Shown here: positions 1 through 5,412 of the stretch, in pieces
How positions within the stretch are numbered: position 1 is the first letter of the stretch
How the letters are laid out: each line of letters starts with the position of its first letter
NCBI GenBank assembly: GCA_016199905.1
Contig: JACQFU010000602.1
Location: 1-6,940 of the forward strand
DNA: 6,940 nt
Direction of reading: 5' to 3'
Source of the DNA: Candidatus Wallbacteria bacterium
GTDB taxonomy: Bacteria > Muiribacteriota > UBA6191 > JACPRK01
Notes under the pieces: generated by a model
What the model was told of the DNA's origin: nothing
The model's input: the letters and a program-made list of their open reading frames with translations, nothing else
The model's database searches: none
Translations under genes and position numbers: made by a program

Positions 1-291
1 CAGGATCTCGGGCGAGGCGAGCGCGCCGGCGACGCCGGCCAGCACTAGCCACGGCACGGCCAGCGCCGTCATCGGATACTGCCGCACGTTGTCCGGCGAG
101 TGGTAGAGGCGGTAGCTGGTCGCGGCGAAGTGAGGCCAGTTGCAGACCCACAGAAGCGCAGCCGACAGGCCGAATACAGCCGGGGTCCGCTCGCCGCTGT
201 GGCAGGTAGCCAGCAGCGCCCAGGCGGCTATCGATACGCCGCCGATGACGGCGTGGTCGACGAAGGCGTTGACGAAGTAGAGGCGCTTCAC
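1..291 (-). CDS. Multi-span membrane protein of unknown function, partial (C-terminus beyond the left edge)
   Basis: An open frame of 97 codons runs from a GTG at 291-289 to the edge of the window with no stop. The start is chosen because the GTG overlaps the TGA of the upstream decarboxylase gene in a GTGA junction (288-291), a classic sign of translational coupling. Three hydrophobic stretches are visible at about residues 13-30, 39-52 and 74-91, so this is an inner-membrane protein. Between the second and third lies a conserved-looking polar patch, NWPHFAATSYRLYH (residues 51-64), whose Trp-Pro-His and Tyr-Arg-Leu-Tyr groups could be functional. I do not recognise a characterised family; the motif resembles uncharacterised bacterial membrane proteins that I recall with an N-[WY]-P-H-F signature, but this is memory, not a search. 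Its coupling to the decarboxylase-like gene suggests a shared operon. It has no ATG start, so ATG-based gene calling would miss it. Confidence 0.72.
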   Translation of the reverse strand, partial: MKRLYFVNAFVDHAVIGGVSIAAWALLATCHSGERTPAVFGLSAALLWVCNWPHFAATSYRLYHSPDNVRQYPMTALAVPWLVLAGVAGALASPEIL

Positions 292-665
292 GTCGCCGCG
301 GTTTCCCGGGGGAAGTCGGCTGCGGTCTCGCCGGCCGTGTGTTCGGTCTCGTGGACCTGGACCCGCTCGGGCTTCAGGTGCGCCAGCACGGCCTCCAGGA
401 TGGTCTGCGGCCGCATCTTGTCGTTGCAGAGCAGGATGCTGACCAGGGCGAAGCGGTGTTCGGGCCAGGTCGTGACCATGGCGTGAGACTCGGCCAGCGG
501 CAGGAAGACGGTCGTCCCGATCGGTTGGTAGCGCGTGCAGCTGGCGCCGAGGACCACGGCCCCGACTGCCTCGGAGCCTCGCCTCAGGGCGGCTTCTATC
601 GACAGGGCGTCGTCCAGGTCGCCCTGGCACCCATGACAGTCCACGCTCCATTCCCGGACGATCAC
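288..665 (-). CDS. speD: S-adenosylmethionine decarboxylase-like protein (short SpeD/SpeH class), altered processing site
   Basis: In polyamine synthesis the family is a proenzyme that cleaves itself before a serine to form a pyruvoyl cofactor, then decarboxylates S-adenosylmethionine to the aminopropyl donor for spermidine. The 125-residue product has the family's usual small size and the signature LAESHAMVTTWPEHRF, followed by a C-terminal stretch LKPERVQVHETE typical of the family. Aligned by eye with the Thermotoga maritima enzyme, the pyruvoyl serine (Ser63, in ESH) and catalytic cysteine (Cys83, in LLCND) are present. His68, which helps processing, is Thr here, and Ser55 is also Thr. 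The GTG at 665 is preferred over an ATG at 719 because AGGAG lies 6 nt before it and the protein then begins at the usual VIVREWSVDCHGC region. The stop overlaps the start of the next gene. Enzyme activity is uncertain: it may be slow to process, inactive, or changed in substrate. Confidence 0.85.
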   Translation of the reverse strand: MIVREWSVDCHGCQGDLDDALSIEAALRRGSEAVGAVVLGASCTRYQPIGTTVFLPLAESHAMVTTWPEHRFALVSILLCNDKMRPQTILEAVLAHLKPERVQVHETEHTAGETAADFPRETAAT

Positions 666-825
666 CCGTGTCTCCTCTCGGCCGTCCCGCGGGGCCGCGG
701 GAACGGACGAATGATACACCCCGCAAAAAACCTTTCCCCCTGCCGCCAGGGCTGCCTATAGTGACCAAGGGAAACAGCATTGTTACAGCGGCGCCCCGCA
801 AAGAGCTGAAAGGGGAACCCAGGGA
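666..825. promoter_or_regulatory. Divergent intergenic region between the decarboxylase gene and pspA; weak promoter-like boxes
   Basis: These 160 bases separate two divergently transcribed genes and must carry promoters for both. On the plus strand TATAGT (757-762) is a plausible -10 box, with only a poor T-rich -35 about 18 bases upstream. On the minus strand TATCAT (716-711) is another -10-like hexamer without a good -35. A purine-rich site, AAAGGGG, lies about 10 bases before the pspA ATG. I looked for a sigma-54 type GG-N10-GC element, as controls psp operons in enterobacteria, and found no convincing one. The boxes are suggestive only. Confidence 0.25.
682..706 (-). other. G+C-rich hairpin just upstream of the decarboxylase ribosome-binding site
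   Basis: On the minus strand, CCGTTCCCGCGG and CCGCGGGACGG form a near-perfect inverted repeat with one bulged A. It ends 5 nt before the AGGAG site (676-672) of the decarboxylase-like gene. No T-run follows on either side, so it is not an ordinary terminator. If it lies within the transcript it could influence ribosome access, but it may equally be a protein-binding site or a chance product of the high G+C content. Confidence 0.35.
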
Positions 826-1575
826 ATGTTCGAGAGAATCAAGCGCATGTTCCGGTCGTTCGTGGGGTTCTTCATCGAGCTGGGCGAGGATCCGGAGCTG
901 ATCCTCAAGCAGAATATCCGGGACATGGAGGACCAGGTCCCCGCGATGAACCAAAGCATTGCCATGATCAAGGCCAATCAGGTCTTGCTCGAAAAGGAGA
1001 AGTCCAAGCTCGACGAGAAGGAGAAGGAGCTGGCCTCGAAGATCCAGGCGGCGCTGAAGGCCGGCCGGCGCGACATCGCGCTCACCTTCGCCACTCAACT
1101 CGAGCAGGTGAAAAAGGACTTGGCCGCCACCGAAGTGCAGCTGAAGACCGCCAACGAAGCGGTGGATAAGGCCATGCAGGTGAAGTCCGCCTTCATGCGC
1201 GAGAAGGAGCGCAAGACCCGTGAAGCGATGAGCGCCATCCAGGCGAAAAAGCGGGCCGAATGGCAGGGCAAGGTCGCCGATGCCATGGAGAGCTTCAAGG
1301 TCGCCGGAATGGACTCCAGCCACGATGAAATGGTCCGCAAGCTCGAGCAGGAGGCTGCCGAGAAGGAGGCCCGCGTCTCGCTCGCGCTGGAAAAGGTCGA
1401 TCAGTCGACCTTCGAGATCGAGGAAGAAGCCAAGAAGCTGCAAGCCAACGACCTGCTGCGTCAGTTCGAGCTCCAGATGGGGCTAGCGACCGACGCCGTG
1501 CCGGCCGGTCCCGCCGAGAAGACGATGGGCCCGGCCGAAAAGGACACCCCCGAACGCCAAAAGGTCCAGTCCTGA
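826..1575 (+). CDS. pspA: PspA/IM30 (phage shock protein A) family membrane-stress protein
   Basis: PspA/Vipp1 proteins are peripheral inner-membrane proteins related to ESCRT-III. They assemble into rings or rods on damaged or strained membrane and help keep it sealed. The 249-residue product has the family's length and layout. It begins with an amphipathic segment, MFERIKRMFRSFVGFF, which in the family binds lipid. A long charged coiled coil (about residues 24-155), rich in Lys, Glu and Ala, follows, then a GMDSSHDEM turn (161-169) and further helices to about residue 220. The last 28 residues are a Pro/Ala/Glu-rich tail containing GPAEK twice (228-232 and 235-239); this tail is not typical of classical PspA and may be disordered. 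The ATG at 826 is the natural start because the amphipathic helix begins there. The next gene starts 42 bases downstream with a good ribosome site, so the two are probably co-transcribed. No PspF, PspB or PspC gene is visible nearby. Confidence 0.9.
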   Translation: MFERIKRMFRSFVGFFIELGEDPELILKQNIRDMEDQVPAMNQSIAMIKANQVLLEKEKSKLDEKEKELASKIQAALKAGRRDIALTFATQLEQVKKDLAATEVQLKTANEAVDKAMQVKSAFMREKERKTREAMSAIQAKKRAEWQGKVADAMESFKVAGMDSSHDEMVRKLEQEAAEKEARVSLALEKVDQSTFEIEEEAKKLQANDLLRQFELQMGLATDAVPAGPAEKTMGPAEKDTPERQKVQS

Positions 1576-1617
1576 CGCCGGACGGGCCCGTTCCCGGGTG
1601 GTGACGGGAGGACACTG

Positions 1618-3054
1618 ATGTTTCGCAACCGTGACGGCCAATTGAAGCCCGGCGGGATCGTCCTGCTCCTCATCCTGGCGATCGCGCTGCTGGTCGCGGG
1701 CTCCACGAAGCTGCGCGAGCAGCTGTTCCCGCCGGCCGCTCAGCCGCAGGCGATCAGCGCCGACGAGTTGAGGAAGATCTCCGGCGGGGGAGGCCAGCCG
1801 CCTCCGGCGACGGTTTCCCAGCCGCAGCCCGGCGCTTCCGGCGTCCAGCAACCGCTGGTGGCTGGCGCCGCGCCCGCAGCCGGCGGGGCCACCACGGTCA
1901 ACGAGTACAAGTTCGTCGGCAAGTCACTCATCAAACCCATTGGACAGATTCAGTCTTATTCGTACAAGAACGACACCGTCGTCTTCCCCATCAACATCTG
2001 GGGCGGCTGGGCGCCAATCATCGCCGCCAATAACGGTTTCAAGGCCAACAAAGACTGCGTCTTCTTCAAGGAGTTCGGTTTCCAGGTCGACCTGAAGCTG
2101 ATCGACGATCCCGACGCCGCCCGCGCCGCCTTTGCCTCGGGGCAGTCGCACGTCCTGTGGGGCACGCTCGACATGATTGCGCTGTTCGCGGAGGGGCTGG
2201 CCAAGGACCCGCGCGTGTTCCCGAAGGTCTGCCAGCAGATCGACTGGTCCAACGGCGGAGACGGAGTCGTGGTGCGGGCGCACGTCCAGTCCGCAAACGA
2301 TCTGCGCGGCAAGACCATCGTGCTGGCTCAGAACTCTCCCTCCCACTACTACATCCTGCGGGTGCTGGCGGAGTCCGGCGTCAGCCCCAGCGAAGTGAAC
2401 TTCAAGTTCACGGACACCGCTTTCGGCGCTGCGCGCGCCTTCGTCGACAACTCCAGCATCGACGCCTGCGTCTCCTGGTCGCCCGACATCTACAACATCG
2501 TCGACGAGAAGAACGGGGGCAAGAAGGGCGGCGTCAAGGGCGCCCGACTGCTCACGACGACCAAGGACGCCAACAACATGATCGCCGACGTCTGGGCCGT
2601 GCGGTCCGACTTCTACGCCGATCACCGCGACGTCGTGAAGGGCCTCGTCATCGGGATCTTCAAGGGCATGGACGTCGCCGCCAAGGACCCCGACAAGGTC
2701 GCCGCGCTGATGGCCGACGGCTTCGGCTTGGGGGTCGAGGAGTGCAAGGGGATGATGGGCGACGCCCACACGACCAACTTCGCAGAGAACTTGAAGTTCT
2801 TCACCGACGCCGACTTCGCCGCCAACTACGACCGCACCTGGCGGGCCGCCAGCTATGTCTACAAGCAGTACGGCGCCATCGGCGCGCCGGTGCGCCCCGA
2901 GGACTCCAAAGACGCCTCGCTGCTGCGCGAGGTCGCGCCTCTCTTCCCGGGCTCCAAGGAGGCTCCCGGCCCCGCGTTCTCGCCCGCCCAGTCGTCCAAA
3001 ATCCGCATCGAGGCCGAGCCCATCCTCACCAAGACGGTGATGATCCAGTTCTAG
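1618..3054 (+). CDS. Membrane-anchored ABC substrate-binding protein (NitT/TauT type), ended by a TAG within a C-terminal OmpA domain
   Basis: The start ATG is preceded by GGGAGGA at a 5-6 nt distance. Residues 12-29 form one hydrophobic segment after a basic N-terminus, with no nearby lipobox cysteine, so it looks like a signal anchor. A Pro/Gly/Gln/Ala-rich spacer runs from about 32 to 95. The binding domain spans about 118-425, with motifs INIWGGWAPIIAANNG (125-140), LIDDPDAARAAFASG (161-175), WGTLDM (181-186), IDWSNGGDGVVVR (208-220), NSPSHYY (239-245) and CVSWSPDIYN (284-293). These fit periplasmic binding proteins of the nitrate/sulfonate/taurine type, often auto-named phosphate-binding/OmpA proteins; the real ligand is unknown. 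From about 460 the chain enters an OmpA-like module (ILTKTVMIQF) and stops at a TAG after residue 478, although the same frame continues with the rest of that module. The likely partners are the permease and ATPase at 4614-6264, which lie beyond an oppositely oriented gene. Confidence 0.88.
   Translation: MFRNRDGQLKPGGIVLLLILAIALLVAGSTKLREQLFPPAAQPQAISADELRKISGGGGQPPPATVSQPQPGASGVQQPLVAGAAPAAGGATTVNEYKFVGKSLIKPIGQIQSYSYKNDTVVFPINIWGGWAPIIAANNGFKANKDCVFFKEFGFQVDLKLIDDPDAARAAFASGQSHVLWGTLDMIALFAEGLAKDPRVFPKVCQQIDWSNGGDGVVVRAHVQSANDLRGKTIVLAQNSPSHYYILRVLAESGVSPSEVNFKFTDTAFGAARAFVDNSSIDACVSWSPDIYNIVDEKNGGKKGGVKGARLLTTTKDANNMIADVWAVRSDFYADHRDVVKGLVIGIFKGMDVAAKDPDKVAALMADGFGLGVEECKGMMGDAHTTNFAENLKFFTDADFAANYDRTWRAASYVYKQYGAIGAPVRPEDSKDASLLREVAPLFPGSKEAPGPAFSPAQSSKIRIEAEPILTKTVMIQF
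3052..3054 (+). other. In-frame TAG inside the OmpA-like domain
   Basis: The codon lies between TVMIQF and PNSADLD, which together read as the first strand and following turn of an OmpA-like domain. Codons on both sides are in the same frame, with no insertion or deletion needed. One base change from TAC/TAT, CAG, GAG, AAG, TGG, TCG or TTG would create it. It is the only place in the window where a coding frame meets TAG; every other visible gene end is TGA. It may be a real nonsense mutation, a sequencing error or a read-through/recoded codon. Confidence 0.9.
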
Positions 3055-3417
3055 CCGAACTCCGCAGATCTCGATCCCAACTACGATAAAGGCATCCCCC
3101 AGGCGATCGAGGAAATCGGCCGCCTGGCGGCAAGCTTCGGCGCCGCCCGCATCGTGCTCGAAGGAAACGTCGACACCTCCCGCAAGGTGGAGGTCGAACG
3201 CGAGGGCCCGAGAGTCTATCAGGAATTCAGCAAGGATGTCCGAGAACTGTCCGAGAAACGGGCCGTCTCCGTGAAGAAGGCTCTGCTCGAGAAGTTCAAG
3301 TTCCCGCGCGACAAGATCAGCGCCTTCGGAAACGGCTGGGACAACCCGGTCTCCCTCACCGACCATCGCCTCAACCGTCGCGTCGAAGTGAAGGTGTTCC
3401 CGGTCGAGTCGAAGTGA
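3055..3417 (+). pseudogene. OmpA-like peptidoglycan-binding domain, detached 3' part of the binding-protein gene
   Basis: The same frame as the substrate-binding gene stays open for 120 codons after the TAG and ends at TGA (3415-3417). It encodes most of an OmpA-like domain: PNSADLD, then IVLEGNVDTS with the conserved Asp, then ELSEKRAVSVKKAL with the conserved Arg, and finally GNGWDNPVS and NRRVEVKV. In OmpA proteins the Asp and Arg bind diaminopimelate of peptidoglycan, so the wall-binding chemistry is kept. The Asp-to-Arg distance is 29 residues rather than about 15, an insertion I also recall in other substrate-binding/OmpA fusions. No good ribosome site or start lies just after the TAG. 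A GTG at 3154 exists, but it would omit the first strand and helix. Unless the TAG is read through, this part is probably not made as a folded protein. Its intact state means any disruption is recent or only apparent. Confidence 0.82.
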
Positions 3418-3512
3418 TCGTGGCGGCCCGCACCTCGTGACCCGAGGCACGAGCGCCCGGAGCGGACGCCAACAAAAGGTTCTCCGCGGCACCGTCCTGT
3501 CCACCCAGGGGC

Positions 3513-3534
3513 ACCACTCTTAAGGTGGTTTTTA
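3513..3534 (+). terminator. Intrinsic terminator 1 after the binding-protein/OmpA gene
   Basis: ACCACT (3513-3518) pairs with GGTGGT (3524-3529) through one G-T wobble, with a CTTAA loop. A run of five T follows (3529-3533). It lies about 95 bases after the TGA of the OmpA part and is oriented for plus-strand transcripts. Confidence 0.6.
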
Positions 3535-3538
3535 TCCC

Positions 3539-3554
3539 AGGCGGGGCCTTTTTT
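3539..3554 (+). terminator. Intrinsic terminator 2, tandem with the first
   Basis: AGGC (3539-3542) and GCCT (3546-3549) form a short G+C stem with a GGG loop, followed by six T (3549-3554). The stem is only four pairs, so alone it would be weak. Placed ten bases after terminator 1, it probably serves as back-up and would keep plus-strand transcription out of the opposing gene. Confidence 0.5.
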
Positions 3555-3573
3555 ATCCTGGTCCGAAGATGGA

Positions 3574-3590
3574 GCGCCAATCGTTGGCGC
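3574..3590 (-). terminator. Hairpin just after the minus-strand cysteine-rich gene, likely terminator
   Basis: GCGCCAA (3574-3580) and TTGGCGC (3584-3590) form a perfect seven-pair stem with a three-base loop. It begins 5 bases beyond the TGA of the minus-strand gene. On the minus strand it is followed by TCCATCTTC, which is T-rich but not a clean T-run, so termination strength is uncertain. Confidence 0.5.
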
Positions 3591-3595
3591 AGCCG

Positions 3596-4486
3596 TCAGA
3601 GGACTCGGGAGAGCGCAAGCGCCGGCGCGCCGGCGGCGGCATGCTCATCGAGCGGCGCCGGATAGCGGCTGTTCAGCGTAGCTCCGCGACGCAGTCTGGA
3701 CGAACCTACTCGCGAGCGCTGTTCGCGAAGCTCGCAGCTACGCTCGTAGACGCGGGTGACCTCGTACTCGAAGATCCTGCCGCCGCTCCGATCGGAGTAG
3801 AAAAGCATTCCTTCCCGGATGCCCTTGTCGCGACCGGCGTCGATGCGGACTTGCTCGGCGGTCACACGAGTCACGTGAGCCTCGACGGGTTTGGGCAGCA
3901 GCATTGCGGCCCATTCGGCAGAAACGTGGGGTATGCCCGGCATGTGAGGTCCCGTGCAGTTGCGGCTCCGATAGAAGCGCTCTTGAGCCGAGGTGAGCCT
4001 GGGGTTGTATCTGCCGCCGTTGGCCGCCCTGCAGAACTCCGCCATGGCGTCCTTCGGGACCAAGTACTTGCAGCATCCCCACCGGACGCACCGGTACTCC
4101 AGGGGCCCTCTGTCGGTGCCGGGTAGCGACCCCGAGGCGACGGAATCAGGCGAGAGCGTCACGAGATCGTCCGTCACGTCATAGGTGCCGCGGAGGGTGT
4201 CTTCGTCGGAGGCGAGGGAGTTGGCCAGGTTGATGGTCTTGAACTCGCCCGAGTTGACCAGCAACAGTCCGGAGCAGCCTGGACCCGCTCCGCAACTGTA
4301 GAGTGCCGAAAGGCTTCCGACGGTGTACTCGGCAGTTGTCTGGGGATCGCCGACGAGCAAAGCGGCCTCCAGGACGGAGAGCCGATCGGACTCGTAGGCG
4401 AGGAAGGCGGCGGTGGCGAGTCCGAACAGGGCTGCGGCCAAGGCCAGCTTGCGGGGCGCGGTCCATCGTGGAAACCCGGAGGTCAC
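3596..4486 (-). CDS. Membrane-anchored, cysteine-rich envelope protein of unknown function
   Basis: The 296-residue product starts at a GTG at 4486 that has AAGGAGG 5 nt upstream. Longer versions of the frame would run across the divergent promoter region and into the permease gene, so this start is preferred. Residues 13-30 form a single hydrophobic signal-anchor after RWTAPRK, placing the rest outside the cytoplasm. Eight cysteines are present, all in the exported part: 65, 71, 133, 138, 139, 152, 177 and 251. The even number is compatible with disulfides. The middle (about 98-152) reads GTYDVTDDLVTLSP, then YRCVRWGCCKYLVP and AEFC, like proteins of unknown function that I recall having a WG-x-RYLVP signature. 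The region around 200-255 (VEAHVTRVTAEQVRIDAG, KGIREGMLFY) looks like a small beta-barrel of the kind seen in MreC or FlgT C-terminal domains; this is inference by pattern only. It is convergent with the binding-protein gene and divergent from the permease, so it is transcribed separately. No function can be assigned. Confidence 0.8.
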   Translation of the reverse strand: MTSGFPRWTAPRKLALAAALFGLATAAFLAYESDRLSVLEAALLVGDPQTTAEYTVGSLSALYSCGAGPGCSGLLLVNSGEFKTINLANSLASDEDTLRGTYDVTDDLVTLSPDSVASGSLPGTDRGPLEYRCVRWGCCKYLVPKDAMAEFCRAANGGRYNPRLTSAQERFYRSRNCTGPHMPGIPHVSAEWAAMLLPKPVEAHVTRVTAEQVRIDAGRDKGIREGMLFYSDRSGGRIFEYEVTRVYERSCELREQRSRVGSSRLRRGATLNSRYPAPLDEHAAAGAPALALSRVL

Positions 4487-4613
4487 ACGCTCCTCCTTCG
4501 TCACCGAATTGTCACAGTTCAATGGGATGCAACTCTCGTGCCGCACAAGCGGCATGACGGCTGCGCTATCCCCGGCCCCAATGCGCGTGCTACCCTCCAC
4601 CGGGAGCGAAACC
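4487..4613. promoter_or_regulatory. Divergent intergenic region with a perfect inverted repeat
   Basis: These 127 bases lie between the starts of the minus-strand cysteine-rich gene and the plus-strand permease, so both promoters should be here. TTGTCA (4509-4514) could be a plus-strand -35 box, but no good -10 follows. GACAAT on the minus strand (about 4515-4510) is a possible -10. GGGAG (4602-4606) is the permease ribosome site, 7 nt before its ATG. The inverted repeat is listed separately. Confidence 0.3.
4537..4556. repeat. Inverted repeat, candidate operator or leader hairpin
   Basis: TGCCGC (4539-4544) and GCGGCA (4549-4554) are perfect inverted copies separated by ACAA. The pairing extends outward by one G-T wobble and one C-G pair. 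No T-run follows, which argues against a terminator. It sits centrally between two divergent gene starts, a common place for a dimeric repressor or activator, but it could also form a hairpin in the permease leader RNA. Confidence 0.4.
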
Positions 4614-5408
4614 ATGAAGTGGGAGATCCGGGAGAGCCTGCCTCGCGCGACGGCGGTGGCGCTGGGAGCGGCCGGCGTGGGGGCCGTGCTGCTGGGGTGG
4701 TTTGCCGTGACCTGGAACCCGACGGTGGAGTTGCGGTGGGTCTCGCCGTTGGTGTTGCCCTCCCCTTCGGAGGTGCTGCACGCGTTTGGGCCTCTGCACT
4801 GGACCCAGGGCCTCACGCGAAGCATCCTCTACAGCCTGGCTCGCGTGACCACGGGGTTCGTCCTGGCTGCCGCCCTGGCGATTCCGCTCGGGGTGCTGAT
4901 GGGGACGTTCAGCCAGGTCCGCGCGGTAGCGGGCCCGCTGGCCGTGATCGGCGGCTACGTCCCCATCGCCGCGCTGGTGCCCCTCACGATCAGCTGGTTC
5001 GGACTTGGAGAGAGTCAAAAGGTCGCTTTTCTCTTCATCGCCTCATTCTTCATGCTGCTGCCGATGGTGGTGAAGACGGTCGCCGACGTCGACGAGGTCT
5101 ACCTGCAGACCGGCTACACCCTGGGCGCCTCGCGCTGGCAGACGATCCGTCACGTGCTGGCTCCCGTCGCCGCAGCCGACATCTTCGACCACCTCCGGAC
5201 GCTCTACGGCGTGGGCTGGGGCTACATCATCCTGGCGGAGCTGGTCGCCGCGGAACACGGCCTCGGCCACATGATCCAGATCTCCCAGCGACGCGGCCGC
5301 ACCGAAGAGGTCTTCGCCGTGCTGCTGGTCATCCTGGCGATCGCCATCGCCATCGACCAGGGCTTCCGTGTCGCCAGCGAGCTGCTCTTCCCGTATCGCA
5401 ACCGTTGA
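4614..5408 (+). CDS. ABC transporter permease, NitT/TauT/SsuC type
   Basis: The inner-membrane channel subunit of an ABC importer. The 264-residue product matches the usual length for nitrate/sulfonate/taurine-type permeases. Hydrophobic segments are seen at about 14-33, 75-97, 104-124, 136-155, 196-212 and 232-250. The cytoplasmic EAA loop that docks to the ATPase is clear: YLQTGYTLGASRWQTIRHVL with the following AP (163-184), including the conserved glycine. LPSPSEVLHAFGPL near 48-61 and GWGYIILAELVAAEHGLG (201-218) are also characteristic of this subfamily. The ATG at 4614 is chosen because GGGAG lies 7 nt before it; earlier in-frame starts at 4413, 4554 or 4581 lack a ribosome site or overlap the opposing gene. 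The ATPase gene begins 4 bases after its stop. Its binding protein is most likely the anchored one encoded at 1618. The ligand is not known. Confidence 0.9.
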   Translation: MKWEIRESLPRATAVALGAAGVGAVLLGWFAVTWNPTVELRWVSPLVLPSPSEVLHAFGPLHWTQGLTRSILYSLARVTTGFVLAAALAIPLGVLMGTFSQVRAVAGPLAVIGGYVPIAALVPLTISWFGLGESQKVAFLFIASFFMLLPMVVKTVADVDEVYLQTGYTLGASRWQTIRHVLAPVAAADIFDHLRTLYGVGWGYIILAELVAAEHGLGHMIQISQRRGRTEEVFAVLLVILAIAIAIDQGFRVASELLFPYRNR

Positions 5409-5412
5409 CCTC

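Noticed and set aside
100..761. Plus-strand open frames across 100-486 and 339-761
   Set aside because: They are antisense to the decarboxylase and membrane protein genes, which have recognisable motifs, overlapping start/stop and a proper ribosome site.
666..825. Sigma-54 promoter before pspA
   Set aside because: Expected from enterobacterial psp operons, but no convincing GG-N10-GC element was found.
3052..3110. Recoding signal such as a stem-loop just after the TAG
   Set aside because: No convincing stable hairpin is visible by eye immediately downstream; only short palindromes such as AGATCT occur.
3154..3417. The OmpA part as an independent gene starting at GTG 3154
   Set aside because: No ribosome site is seen and the first strand and helix of the domain would be missing; the fused frame with an internal TAG explains the sequence better.
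1924..3504. Long minus-strand open frame (526 codons) opposite the binding-protein/OmpA gene
   Set aside because: It is a shadow of G+C-rich codon use in the plus-strand gene; its product is rich in Asp, Val, Gly, Leu and His without domain motifs, while the plus strand has clear domains.
3418..3512. Competing small hairpins around 3433-3453 (CCTCG/CGAGG and CTCGTG/CACGAG) as a regulatory switch
   Set aside because: They overlap and exclude each other, but there is no downstream gene on that strand to control and no T-run; likely chance in G+C-rich spacer.
4413..4613. N-terminal extension of the permease to an ATG at 4413
   Set aside because: It would overlap the start of the minus-strand gene and cross the divergent promoter region; the ATG at 4614 has a good ribosome site and gives the normal family length.
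4487..4825. N-terminal extension of the cysteine-rich gene to an ATG at 4825
   Set aside because: The extra 113 residues are low-complexity and antisense to the permease; the GTG at 4486 has an excellent AAGGAGG site and is followed at once by a signal anchor.
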